Below, piece after piece: positions 33,160 through 41,255 of a DNA stretch of 46,430 nt. The position numbers and the translations under genes are program-made. Source of the DNA: DSYF01 sp041181065. GTDB taxonomy: Bacteria; Verrucomicrobiota; Verrucomicrobiia; Limisphaerales; DSYF01. The DNA is taken from the NCBI GenBank assembly GCA_041181065.1, contig JBEGQI010000324.1, forward strand, positions 1 to 46,430, given 5' to 3'. Within the stretch, counting starts at the first letter, position 1, and every line of letters starts with the position of its first letter. Below the pieces are notes generated by a model. That model saw only the letters and a list, made by a program, of their open reading frames with translations, did no database searches and was not told the DNA's origin.

Positions 33160-34956
33160 ATGGATCGAAAAGCAATTGCAGTCATCGGCGCCTCGGCGGT
33201 GTTCATCATCATCTGGGTGTTTGTCATCTCGCCGAAGTATCTGATCGGCAAACCGGCGCCTCCGACCACCAACACGGTTGCGACGTTGGTTTCGGGGACC
33301 AATTCTGCGGAGGTTTCACCCGCTTCGGCGACCCCGGCCATGACTACCGCGGGCACGGCGGTGACCGCAGCTCTGCCAGTCTTGGGTTCCAACGCGATGG
33401 AGCAGACCATCACGCTCACCAATCGGGAGGCGCGTTACATCTTCACCTCGCACGGGGGCGGCTTGAGGCGTGTCGAACTGGTTGGCTTTCCCGAATCAGC
33501 CAAGCCGGGTCAGGCGACCGTCTCCAATCGTGTCGCTTCGCTGAACGCCAAGGCGCCATCGCCCTTGTTGGCATTGCTCGGTGAGGCCTCGTTGCAGGGC
33601 GACGGAATTTTTACACTCACCCAGACGGCTAGCGGCGTCCGTGCTGAAAAGGTGCTTGGCAATGGGCTCGTCGTCATTAAGGAATTTCAGCCCACCTCAA
33701 ACTATCTGTTCAACGCCACCGCACGCATCGAGAACCGTTCGGCTCAGCCCGTCGCAGTCCCGGCGCATCAGATCGTCGTCGGCACGGCCGCGCCAATGGG
33801 GCCGCTGCCGACTTCAACGGATATTCCCGGTGTGATGTGGTGCGACAACGCTGGCAAGCCCACCGATATTGCGCAGCCATGGTTTGATAACAAGACGCTC
33901 GGTTGCATCCCCGGCACGCCCCGCACGGAATATCGTGGCGGCGTGGGGACTGCGAAGTGGATTTCATCGCACAACCAGTTCTTCGCCATGGTGGCCATGC
34001 CTCCGACGAACCACGCGGCGGAGGTCGTCATGCACTCGGTCAAGTTACCGATGCCCACGGCGGGCGAGCTCCCGCCGAACGCCACGCCGCCAAGGGAGGC
34101 GCCTTCGGCCATCCAGGCGGAAATGTTGTATCCCGCAACGAACATTGCGGCGGGAGGCTCGCTTGAGCACAGCTTCACCTATTACGCCGGGCCCAAGAAA
34201 TACACGATCCTTGCTGAGATCAGTGGCGAGCGGAGCAACAACATGGATCAAGTGATGGGATTTGGTTTCTGGGGCATTGTCTCCAAGGTTTTGTTGACCG
34301 GAATGAACTGGCTGCACGACACCCTCAAGCTCAGTTATGCGCTGACCATCATCGCCATCACGATCTTGATCAAGTTGCTGTTCTGGCCGCTGACGGCTGC
34401 AAGCACGCGCTCCGCCAAACGTATGGCTGCGTTGGCGCCACAGATGAAGGCGTTGCAGGAGAAATACAAGGACAACCCGGCGAAGTTGCAGGAGAAGACC
34501 ATGGCGTTCTGGAAGGAACACAAGGTCAACCCGGTGGGCGGCTGTTTGCCGATGCTCATCCAGATCCCGGTGTTCTTCGGGTTCTTCACGATGATCCGCA
34601 GCGCGGTGGAATTGCGCGGGGCTTCGTTCCTCTGGTGCGCCGATCTTTCCCAGCCCGACACGATTTTATACCTTGGCGGGTTTCCCGTGAATCCGCTCCC
34701 GCTGATTATGGGTGCCACCATGCTTTGGCAGGCGCGCCTCACGCCGCCGTCACCCGGAATGGACCCGGCGCAGGCGAAGATGATGAAATACATGCCGCTC
34801 ATCTTCATGATGTTCCTGTATTTTTATTCCGCTGCCCTGACGCTCTATTGGACCACAAACAACCTGATGACCATCCTTCAGACCAAGCTCACCAAGATGA
34901 AGGAGCCTGGGACTACGGAGCCGGCGGGTTCCGCGCCAGCGAACAAGGACAAGTGA
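33160..34956 (+). CDS. yidC: Membrane protein insertase YidC
   Basis: Inserts and folds inner-membrane proteins, alone or with SecYEG. The 598-residue protein has an N-terminal helix (about residues 3-22, AIAVIGASAVFIIIWVFVIS), a Ser/Thr/Ala-rich linker, a large periplasmic beta domain (about 80-340) and the conserved 60-kDa insertase core. The core includes a helix at LSYALTIIAITILIKLLFWPLT, the cytoplasmic SARSAKRM-like stretch TRSAKRMAALAPQMKALQEKY, and GGCLPMLIQIPVFFGFFTMI. The long periplasmic domain is the Gram-negative type and agrees with a diderm cell. Confidence 0.97.
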   Translation: MDRKAIAVIGASAVFIIIWVFVISPKYLIGKPAPPTTNTVATLVSGTNSAEVSPASATPAMTTAGTAVTAALPVLGSNAMEQTITLTNREARYIFTSHGGGLRRVELVGFPESAKPGQATVSNRVASLNAKAPSPLLALLGEASLQGDGIFTLTQTASGVRAEKVLGNGLVVIKEFQPTSNYLFNATARIENRSAQPVAVPAHQIVVGTAAPMGPLPTSTDIPGVMWCDNAGKPTDIAQPWFDNKTLGCIPGTPRTEYRGGVGTAKWISSHNQFFAMVAMPPTNHAAEVVMHSVKLPMPTAGELPPNATPPREAPSAIQAEMLYPATNIAAGGSLEHSFTYYAGPKKYTILAEISGERSNNMDQVMGFGFWGIVSKVLLTGMNWLHDTLKLSYALTIIAITILIKLLFWPLTAASTRSAKRMAALAPQMKALQEKYKDNPAKLQEKTMAFWKEHKVNPVGGCLPMLIQIPVFFGFFTMIRSAVELRGASFLWCADLSQPDTILYLGGFPVNPLPLIMGATMLWQARLTPPSPGMDPAQAKMMKYMPLIFMMFLYFYSAALTLYWTTNNLMTILQTKLTKMKEPGTTEPAGSAPANKDK

Positions 34957-34976
34957 CCGCCACCTGATTTCACCCC

Positions 34977-35429
34977 ATGAGTGCACAACCCAAAGCCACG
35001 TTGGAAAAAGTCCTGAGCCTGCTCGGTTTACCGGCCACGGTCGAAGAGCATCAGATCGAAGACGGCCTGCTGCTCGATATCAAAAGCGACGATGCCGGGC
35101 GGCTGATCGGCCGTCAGGGACAGACGCTCGCTGATTTGCAATACATCGTGAACCGGCTGTTGTTCCAGCAGGACCAAACCGCGCCGCGTGTGACCGTGGA
35201 CGTGGGCGGCTATCGCACGCAAGCGCGCGAGGCGTTGGTGAAGAAGGCCAAGGACGCGGCGGACAAGGTTCGGCGCTTTGGCGACATTGTGGAACTGGAG
35301 CCGCTCAACTCCTTCGAGCGCCGCATCGTGCATCACACAGTCAAAGACGATCCGGACATCGAGACGCACAGCGTTGAAGTGGAAGGCACGGAGAAGAAAG
35401 TCATTCTGTTCCGCCCGAAGCGGGGTTGA
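34977..35429 (+). CDS. khpB: RNA-binding protein KhpB (Jag/SpoIIIJ-associated), KH and R3H domains
   Basis: Predicted RNA-binding regulator, usually encoded after yidC. The 150-residue protein has a KH domain (about residues 30-75) with the GRLIGRQGQTLADLQYIVN signature, then an R3H domain (about 85-150) with PLNSFERRIVHHTV. The N-terminal Jag_N domain present in Firmicutes homologues is missing, which is the common short form outside that phylum. It is the last gene of the operon and is followed by the terminator at 35450-35485. Confidence 0.92.
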   Translation: MSAQPKATLEKVLSLLGLPATVEEHQIEDGLLLDIKSDDAGRLIGRQGQTLADLQYIVNRLLFQQDQTAPRVTVDVGGYRTQAREALVKKAKDAADKVRRFGDIVELEPLNSFERRIVHHTVKDDPDIETHSVEVEGTEKKVILFRPKRG

Positions 35430-35449
35430 TTCAAACGATCTTACAAACA

Positions 35450-35485
35450 AAAACACAGGAACCGCGCGAGCAGTTCCTGTGTTTT
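35450..35485. terminator. Bidirectional intrinsic terminator
   Basis: Perfect 13-base arms AAAACACAGGAAC and GTTCCTGTGTTTT enclose a 10-base loop. The A-run on the left and T-run on the right allow it to work from both sides, ending khpB on the plus strand and the convergent moeB-rhodanese gene (stop at 35504) on the minus strand. Confidence 0.9.
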
Positions 35486-35503
35486 GCTTTTGGAGATTCT
35501 AAA

Positions 35504-36649
35504 TCAAACTTTCGGCATCGCCGGGTCGTAGGCATCGGCCCACGCGTGGATGCCGCCCGCCACGCTCTTCACGTTCTTGAAACCGTTCTGCTTCAAGAAC
35601 TGAACGAGCTTCATCGAGCGACCGCCCGAGCGGCAATGGAAGTAATAGCTCTGGTTCGCGTCCAGTTCATCGAGCCGCAATTGCATTTCGCTCAACGGCA
35701 GGAACATCACACCTTGGATGTGGGCGGCGGCGTATTCGTTCGGTTCGCGGATGTCCACGACCTTGATGCCGAGCGCGGAGTTATCGAGCGCCTGTTTCAT
35801 GTCGTGGATGGAGACTTCGTCGGGGTGCATGGGGTTTTCAGTTTTCGGCTTCACGCCGCAGAATTGTTCGTAGTCGATGAGTTTGGTGATCGTGGGTTTC
35901 TCGCCACACAACGGACACGCCGGATCGCGACGCAGCTTCAACTCCCGGAATTTCATCTCCATCGCGTCGTAAACCAGCATCCGTCCGAGCAATGGTGTGC
36001 CGATTCCGGCGGCGAGTTTCAAGATTTCCGTGGCTTGGATCGATCCGATCAGCCCCGGCAACACCCCGAGCACACCCGCTTCGCCGCAGCTCGGCACTGA
36101 ACCGGGTGGCGGTGGCTCGGGATAAAGACAGCGATAACACGGCCCGCCCAGATGCGGCGCAAACACGCTGGCTTGGCCCTCAAACTTGAAGATGGCGCCG
36201 AAGACGTTCGGCTTCTTCAACAGCACGCAGGCGTCGTTGGTGAGATAGCGCGTTGGAAAATTATCGGTGCCGTCCACCACGATGTCGTAGGGACGGATGA
36301 GGTTGAAGGCGTTCGCGCTGGTGATGCGTTCGCGATGTTGCACCACTTCCACCAGCGGATTCAGGCGGCGCAAGGTGTCCGCAGCCGATTCCGCCTTGGG
36401 CCGGCCTACGTCCTCGGTGCCGTGGAGCAATTGCCGTTGCAGGTTGCTTTCATCCACCGTGTCGAAGTCGAGGATGCCGATGCGTCCGATGCCGGCGGCG
36501 GCGAGATACATCGCGATGGGCGAGCCGAGTCCGCCCGCGCCGATGCAGAGCACGCTGGTGGAACAAATTTTCTTTTGTCCCTCCAGCCCGACCTCGGGCA
36601 GCATGATGTGCCGCGCGTAGCGGCGCAGGGCGTCACGACTCAAGTCCAT
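35504..36649 (-). CDS. moeB: MoeB/ThiF-type adenylyltransferase fused to rhodanese (MoeZ-like)
   Basis: Activates a ubiquitin-like sulfur carrier (MoaD or ThiS type) by adenylation and, through the fused rhodanese domain, may load it with sulfur. The 381-residue protein has the nucleotide motif CIGAGGLGSPIAMYLA and DFDTVDESNLQRQ, with D and R for ATP binding. Two CxxC zinc pairs are present (CYRC and CPLC). A rhodanese domain covers about residues 275-381 with the active loop CRSGGRS at C339. Such fusions serve molybdopterin, thiamine or thiolation pathways; the partner carrier is not in the window. Its start is 19 bases from that of the divergent gene at 36669. Confidence 0.9.
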   Translation of the reverse strand: MDLSRDALRRYARHIMLPEVGLEGQKKICSTSVLCIGAGGLGSPIAMYLAAAGIGRIGILDFDTVDESNLQRQLLHGTEDVGRPKAESAADTLRRLNPLVEVVQHRERITSANAFNLIRPYDIVVDGTDNFPTRYLTNDACVLLKKPNVFGAIFKFEGQASVFAPHLGGPCYRCLYPEPPPPGSVPSCGEAGVLGVLPGLIGSIQATEILKLAAGIGTPLLGRMLVYDAMEMKFRELKLRRDPACPLCGEKPTITKLIDYEQFCGVKPKTENPMHPDEVSIHDMKQALDNSALGIKVVDIREPNEYAAAHIQGVMFLPLSEMQLRLDELDANQSYYFHCRSGGRSMKLVQFLKQNGFKNVKSVAGGIHAWADAYDPAMPKV

Positions 36650-36668
36650 AACAGCGCAGCGAACCTAA

Positions 36669-37559
36669 GTGCAACCGGAACTCAAAGCAAGACACGCAAC
36701 AGTTGTCGCGGTGCTGCTCGTCCTCTGGTCGCTTGCTGAATCCACCATCTTCGCCAGCGACTTACCGCGCAGTCTCTACGACGGTGCGTCGGTGCGTTTC
36801 GAGCAGGTCAAACTCCTCAAGCCGCGCGAACAAACCAACCTCGGCCTCGCCTTCACGCTCGCACCGCTGCTGATTCAGGAGATGCGCGGGCGCAACGCAA
36901 TTGAATTCCCGAAGCGCGTGTTCTTCGCTTCTGGCACGACAACGCTCAATGGCCGCGCTCATTCGCAGATGACTTATTGGTGGCGCTACGAACCGCCGGC
37001 AACGGAATTGGAGCGGCGGGCTTCGCCACGGCGCGGTCCTGAGGCTCGCCTGCTTAAACGTGTGGAGCCAGATCAGAGTGCAGCTATTCGTGGTCTCCGG
37101 ATCACGCCCAACACGAAGGGTTCGCCCGCCATCTATGAAGTTTTCGGCGAGACACGACCGGTGGCGCAGATATTCGTTGCTCAATCCGTCGAAGCCACCG
37201 CGCGCGCGGAATTTGGTGCGGCCTTGCCCGGACGCCGTTTCGCCGTGGAACGAGGTCTGGAGGAAGCGCCGGGCATCGTGGTTTCGCGGGTGTTAGACGA
37301 GCCCGGCACCGTCATGGGGCCGATCGTTTATCTCACGGCTGACACGCATGACGTGGCGACGTTGATCTGTCGTTGCATGGAGTCGCAGGCGAAGACGGTG
37401 GTCGCTCAGGGATTTTACGAACTTGTCCCCGCCGATTTCTCTGGCAATGTTTCCGCCGCGACGAGGCTGGAAGCCGCTCAACCCCGCTGGCTCCGCGAAG
37501 ACTTCTTAACTCAAACCAATCGTCTTTCGCAGAGCTTGAGATTGCCGCGGGATTTCTGA
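36669..37559 (+). CDS. Secreted or membrane-anchored protein, unknown function
   Basis: The 296-residue frame starts with GTG. After a basic N-terminus there is a hydrophobic stretch (ATVVAVLLVLWSLAESTIFA, about residues 10-29) that looks like a signal peptide ending AESTIFAS. The remainder has no domain I recognise. The context is a 19-base divergent gap from moeB and a 24-base gap to the class V aminotransferase, so it may be cotranscribed with the latter. A stretch about residues 145-155 (RITPNTKGSPAIYEVFGE) and the late DTHDVATLICRCMESQAK, with paired cysteines, are the most distinctive. The exact start is uncertain. Confidence 0.7.
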   Translation: MQPELKARHATVVAVLLVLWSLAESTIFASDLPRSLYDGASVRFEQVKLLKPREQTNLGLAFTLAPLLIQEMRGRNAIEFPKRVFFASGTTTLNGRAHSQMTYWWRYEPPATELERRASPRRGPEARLLKRVEPDQSAAIRGLRITPNTKGSPAIYEVFGETRPVAQIFVAQSVEATARAEFGAALPGRRFAVERGLEEAPGIVVSRVLDEPGTVMGPIVYLTADTHDVATLICRCMESQAKTVVAQGFYELVPADFSGNVSAATRLEAAQPRWLREDFLTQTNRLSQSLRLPRDF

Positions 37560-37583
37560 CGGTTCCGCCCGCGCCCCAAAACT

Positions 37584-38672
37584 ATGGCACACGTGAAATT
37601 GCACATCCCCGGTCCCGTGGAGGTCAGCGAGAAGACGTTCAAAGCGTTCTGCTCGCCGATGATCGGCCACCGCGGACAGGGCTACAAAGACCTGGTCGCA
37701 AAAGTTCAACCGCAACTCCAGGCGCTGCTCTCCACCAAGCAACTCGTCTATCTCTCCACCTCCTCCGCGTGGGGTGTGATGGAAGGCGCCATCCGCAATC
37801 TTGTGTCCAAGAAGGTGCTCAACTGCATGTGCGGCGCGTTCTCCGACAAGTGGCTCGACGTCTCCAAGCGCTGCGGCAAAAAAGCGGACGGCCTGCAAGT
37901 CGAATGGGGCTCCCCGATTCGCGCCGAAGCCATCGACAAGAAACTCGCCACCGGCGAATACGATGCGCTCACGCTGATTCACAACGAAACGTCCACCGGC
38001 ACCATGAGCCCGCTTGCGGAGATCGCGGCGCTGAAGAAAAAATATCCCGACGTCATGTTCATCGTGGACGCGGTCAGTTCGATGACAGCCGTGCCAATCA
38101 AGTTCGATGAACTCGGCATCGACGTGTTGCTCGCCGGCACGCAGAAGGCGTTCGCGTTGCCGCCTGGCTTTGCGGTGTTCACTGTGTCGCCTGCGGCGCT
38201 GGCGAAGGCGGCGATCATGAAGGATCGCGGTTACTACTTCGACTTCGTGGAATTCCAGAAGAACGCCGAAAGCAGCATGACGCCGAGCACGCCGAGCATC
38301 TCGCACACTTACGCGCTCAGCTCCAAGCTCGACGAATTTTTCGCCGAAGGTCTTGAAGCCCGTTACGCGCGGCACAAGCAGACGAACCAGATGACGCGCG
38401 ACTGGGCCGCGAAGCATGGCTTCACACTCTTCCCTGAGAAGGGCTACGAATCCATCACGCTTTGCTGCATCAACAACGGCGCCAAGCCCGGCGGACGCAC
38501 CGTGGACGTCGCGAAGCTCCAGAAGCTCGTAAAGGAACAGGGATTCCTGATCGACGGCGGCTACGGCAAGATCAAGGGCACCACGTTCCGCCTCTCGAAC
38601 ATGGGCGACGAAACGCCCGCGACGATGAACGCCCTCTACGCCGCGCTCGACAACGCGATGGCGAAGCTTTGA
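37584..38672 (+). CDS. Class V aminotransferase (alanine-glyoxylate / serine-pyruvate type)
   Basis: PLP enzyme of fold type I that transfers an amino group to an alpha-keto acid. The 362-residue sequence opens VKLHIPGPVEVSEKTFKAFCSPMIGHRGQGY, typical of the AGXT/SerA-neighbour group, has STSSAWGVMEGAIRNL, the HNETSTGTMSPL loop and the VDAVSSMTAVPI aspartate motif. The PLP-binding lysine is K188 in AGTQKAFALPPGF. Candidates are alanine-glyoxylate, serine-glyoxylate or a phosphoserine-like aminotransferase; substrate preference is not decided by the sequence. A hairpin terminator follows at 38693-38728. Confidence 0.9.
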   Translation: MAHVKLHIPGPVEVSEKTFKAFCSPMIGHRGQGYKDLVAKVQPQLQALLSTKQLVYLSTSSAWGVMEGAIRNLVSKKVLNCMCGAFSDKWLDVSKRCGKKADGLQVEWGSPIRAEAIDKKLATGEYDALTLIHNETSTGTMSPLAEIAALKKKYPDVMFIVDAVSSMTAVPIKFDELGIDVLLAGTQKAFALPPGFAVFTVSPAALAKAAIMKDRGYYFDFVEFQKNAESSMTPSTPSISHTYALSSKLDEFFAEGLEARYARHKQTNQMTRDWAAKHGFTLFPEKGYESITLCCINNGAKPGGRTVDVAKLQKLVKEQGFLIDGGYGKIKGTTFRLSNMGDETPATMNALYAALDNAMAKL

Positions 38673-38692
38673 GCGAGTGCTGAAAGATTCAG

Positions 38693-38728
38693 CTGGCCAT
38701 TCGCCCACGCGGATGGCCAGTTTTTATT
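38693..38728 (+). terminator. Intrinsic terminator after the aminotransferase gene
   Basis: CTGGCCAT (38693-38700) and ATGGCCAG (38713-38720) form an 8-base stem with a 12-base loop, and a run of T (TTTTTATTTT) follows directly. It ends the 37584-38672 transcript. Confidence 0.88.
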
Positions 38729-38731
38729 TTG

Positions 38732-39589
38732 ATGTCCGACCTCCGCTATCAACTCGTCCGCCTGCGCAACGGCGCGGTCTGCGTGCGTTCCGTCGCTGAC
38801 GATGAGACGTTTCATCCGGGCATCGGGCCCGTGGCGGAAGCGGAGGCGCTTTACGTGCGGCAATTGCGTTTGCCCGAACGCGTGCGCGAGACGGAGGGAG
38901 AATTCGTCATCTGGGACATCGGCCTCGGCGCGGCAGCGAATGCACTGACGGCGATTAAGTTGTTGGCTGACCAGAAGGCGCGTCTCCGATTGGTCAGCTT
39001 CGATCACACGTGCGATGCGCTGCTCTTTGCGGTTCAGCACGCTGCGGAATTGGGCTATCCGCTCGGCTTCGAGGCGCAACTGAGTGAACTCGTTGCCAAT
39101 CGCCGCGTTCAATTCCATCACGGAGAGTTGGATGTGGATTGGACGCTGATGCTCGGTGATTTTCCAACCGCGCTGGCCGGGCAACACTCTCCGCTTCAGC
39201 CCGTGCCGCACGCCATTCTGTTCGACCCGCATTCACCGCAGAAGAACCCGGCGATGTGGACGGTCCCGCTTTTTGCAAACCTGTTCCGCCAGCTTGATCC
39301 GCAGCGGCCTTGTGCGCTCGCGAACTTCACCCGGAGCACGTTGGCCCGCGCAGCGATGTTGCTCGGCGGGTTCTATGTCGGCGTCGGTCACGCGTCCGGC
39401 TTGAAGGAAGAAACCACCGTCGCCGCAAATCGATTGGAGTTGCTGGCCGAGCCGCTCAATCAGCGTTGGCTGGAACGGGCGCGCCGTTCCGACAGCGCCG
39501 AACCGCTGTGGGAGCCCGTCTATCGACGCGCGAAATTAAGCGACGAAACGCGGGCAAAGTTGCAGGAGCATCCGCAGTTTAAGTCGTAG
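38732..39589 (+). CDS. MnmC-like SAM-dependent methyltransferase (DUF752 domain)
   Basis: The start is the ATG at 38732 (285 residues); an in-frame TTG at 38729 is one codon upstream. Signature parts are WDIGLGAAANALTAI (SAM-binding Gly-rich loop), FDPHSPQKNPAMW (MnmC FDPFSPxKNPxMW motif) and SNFTRSTLARAAMLLGGFYVGVGHASGLKEE near the end. In MnmC the methyltransferase domain forms mnm5U from nm5U at tRNA position 34; here the FAD oxidase domain is missing, so it would be a stand-alone methylase. The substrate is inferred from homology only. The stop codon TAG (39587-39589) sits inside the left arm of a long inverted repeat, so the element reaches into the coding region. Confidence 0.82.
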   Translation: MSDLRYQLVRLRNGAVCVRSVADDETFHPGIGPVAEAEALYVRQLRLPERVRETEGEFVIWDIGLGAAANALTAIKLLADQKARLRLVSFDHTCDALLFAVQHAAELGYPLGFEAQLSELVANRRVQFHHGELDVDWTLMLGDFPTALAGQHSPLQPVPHAILFDPHSPQKNPAMWTVPLFANLFRQLDPQRPCALANFTRSTLARAAMLLGGFYVGVGHASGLKEETTVAANRLELLAEPLNQRWLERARRSDSAEPLWEPVYRRAKLSDETRAKLQEHPQFKS

Positions 39590-39653
39590 CGGCGTCTCGG
39601 CAGAGCGCCGCAAACTCAGATGTAGGTGCGGCGCTCTCTCGAGACGCCGCTAC
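39586..39653. repeat. Long inverted repeat (26-base arms) overlapping the stop of the MnmC-like gene
   Basis: Left arm 39586-39611 and right arm 39628-39653 are inverted copies differing at two adjacent positions (24 of 26 match), around a 16-base middle (39612-39627). Both begin or end with GTAGCGGCGTCTC and contain GAGCGCCGC. It resembles dispersed intergenic palindromes in verrucomicrobial genomes. As RNA it would form a strong hairpin directly after the coding region. Confidence 0.85.
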
Positions 39654-39661
39654 GGTCGAAA

Positions 39662-39691
39662 ATCCGTGTCCATCGGTGTGTATCCGTGGTT
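39662..39691. repeat. Three imperfect 10-base direct repeats (ATCCGTGTCC type)
   Basis: Three consecutive 10-base units begin at 39662, 39672 and 39682; each starts ATC(C/G)GTG. They lie between the long inverted repeat and the dus start at 39704. The phrase resembles a dispersed repeat common in this phylum. Role unknown. Confidence 0.6.
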
Positions 39692-39703
39692 TAATCCGCG
39701 CCC

Positions 39704-40753
39704 GTGAATTTTCGCGAACAGTTCGATGCGATGCTTGCCGGACCCGCGCCTGTGCTGGCGTTGGCTCCGATGCAGGAGGTCACGGACTGGGCGTTCTGGA
39801 AACTCATGGCCAGCTACGGCGGCGCGGATGTTTACTACACGGAATATTTCCGCGTGTATACCGGGTCGCATCTGGACCGGACGATTCTGAAATCGGTCAT
39901 CGAAAATCCGACGGGCCGACCAGCCATCGCTCAGATGATCGGCAACGACATCCCATCGCTTGTGCGCACAGCGAAGGAGCTGCAACAATATCCCATCGTC
40001 GCGGTGGACTTGAATCTTGGTTGTCCGGCGCCGGTCGTTTATCGGAAATGCGCGGGCGGCGGTCTGTTGCGCGAGCCGGAGAAGGTGGACGCCATCCTCG
40101 GCGCGTTGCGCGACGCGGTGCAGATCAAGTTCACGGTCAAGACGCGCATTGGGTTTGATTCACCCGCGGTGTTCGATCGACTGCTGCCCATCTTCGCGAA
40201 GCACTCGATCGATCTGCTGACGGTGCATGCCCGCACGGTAAAGGAGATGTATTGGAGCGAGGTGCATTACGAGTTCATCGCGCGGGCGGTGCAAGCGGTG
40301 CGTTGTCCCGTGCTCGCTAACGGCAACATCTATTCCGCTCGGAAGGCCGAGGCGGTGTTGCAGCAGACGGGCGCGCGCGGGCTGATGATCGGACGCGGCG
40401 CGATCCGGAATCCGTGGATGTTCCAGCAGATTCGCGATCATTTGGCCGGGCGCACGCCATTCGTGCCGAGCGGTCGCGATGTGCTCGGCTACGTCCGTGC
40501 CTTGTGGGATTCTTCAATTAAGCCCGAGACACGCGAGTCCTCGCAGGTCATGCACATGAAGCGGTTCATGAATTTCCTCGGCCTCGGTGTGGATGCGGAA
40601 GGCCGGTTCCTGCACGGTATCCGCCGTTCGACGACGAAGGCGGAATTCTTCGGCATCTGCGATACCTTCTTCGACCACGATCGGCCCACGCCGCTGGAGC
40701 CGTTCAAGCTGGAGTTGAAGGACACCGACCTGCTGGCCGGGGAACACCACTGA
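39704..40753 (+). CDS. dus: tRNA-dihydrouridine synthase (Dus family)
   Basis: FMN enzyme that reduces uridines in tRNA D-loops. The GTG at 39704 gives 349 residues. Visible motifs are LALAPMQEVTDWAFWKLM at the N-terminus, the catalytic-cysteine motif DLNLGCPAP with C107, KTRIGFDSP, VHARTVKEMYWSEVHYE (conserved HxR) and GLMIGRGAIRNPWMFQ (FMN phosphate). It is likely of the DusB/DusC-like group, although the exact subfamily is not certain. It overlaps no other gene and is followed by another palindromic repeat. Confidence 0.92.
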   Translation: MNFREQFDAMLAGPAPVLALAPMQEVTDWAFWKLMASYGGADVYYTEYFRVYTGSHLDRTILKSVIENPTGRPAIAQMIGNDIPSLVRTAKELQQYPIVAVDLNLGCPAPVVYRKCAGGGLLREPEKVDAILGALRDAVQIKFTVKTRIGFDSPAVFDRLLPIFAKHSIDLLTVHARTVKEMYWSEVHYEFIARAVQAVRCPVLANGNIYSARKAEAVLQQTGARGLMIGRGAIRNPWMFQQIRDHLAGRTPFVPSGRDVLGYVRALWDSSIKPETRESSQVMHMKRFMNFLGLGVDAEGRFLHGIRRSTTKAEFFGICDTFFDHDRPTPLEPFKLELKDTDLLAGEHH

Positions 40754-40760
40754 TTTCACC

Positions 40761-40820
40761 GCGGAGACGCAGAGACGCGGAGGTCGAGTATTCCCATTCT
40801 CCGCACCTCTGCGTCTCTGC
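40761..40820. repeat. Inverted repeat between dus and yraN
   Basis: Arms 40761-40782 (beginning GCGGAGACGCAGAGACGC) and 40799-40820 are inverted copies with about 19 of 22 positions matching, with a 16-base middle. The right arm ends 2 bases from the yraN stop (40823-40825). It is a third repeat type distinct from those at 27351 and 39586. It may form a hairpin in both converging transcripts and so could act as an imperfect terminator, although no T-run was seen. Confidence 0.8.
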
Positions 40821-40822
40821 GT

Positions 40823-41251
40823 TTATCCGTAACGATATGGTTTTGACATAGTGAATGTATTCGGGAGATGTCGCACCTCGTGGACTTCGCCGTCGCGTAA
40901 TAGCACTTCCACAATGTCGAAACGGATCTTCACCTGCGGATTTTTCAGCAGGCGCAAGTAATCGAGTGCCGTTTGCGAAATCAGCCGACGCTTCCGGGCG
41001 TCCACGGCAGCGGCGGGGCGCGTCCATTCTTCGGAGGAACGAGTCTTCACTTCAACGAACACCAGGCAGTCATCATCGCGAAACACGAGGTCGATTTCGC
41101 CGCGTTCGGATTTGAAGTTCGCGGTGAGGAACTTGAGGCCAAGTTTCTGGAGATGCTTCTTGGCAGTGCGCTCACCGAGTTTGCCGCGGCGCAGGTGCTC
41201 GGGTTCATCCTTTGGGCTGAAAGCTAGCTTGATGCGCTCCCAGAGTTGCAT
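40823..41251 (-). CDS. yraN: YraN-family protein (UPF0102), predicted endonuclease-like
   Basis: The 142-residue protein has the RecB-like nuclease fold signature: HLRRGKLGERTAKKHLQKLG, then GEIDLVFRDDDCLVFVEVKTRSS, with the acidic residues and the EVK motif, and later ARKRRLISQTALDYL. The family is associated with Holliday junction or DNA processing but its activity is not well established. It is 4 bases downstream of rnhB, the standard pairing, so the two form an operon. Confidence 0.9.
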   Translation of the reverse strand: MQLWERIKLAFSPKDEPEHLRRGKLGERTAKKHLQKLGLKFLTANFKSERGEIDLVFRDDDCLVFVEVKTRSSEEWTRPAAAVDARKRRLISQTALDYLRLLKNPQVKIRFDIVEVLLRDGEVHEVRHLPNTFTMSKPYRYG

Positions 41252-41255
41252 GCGT

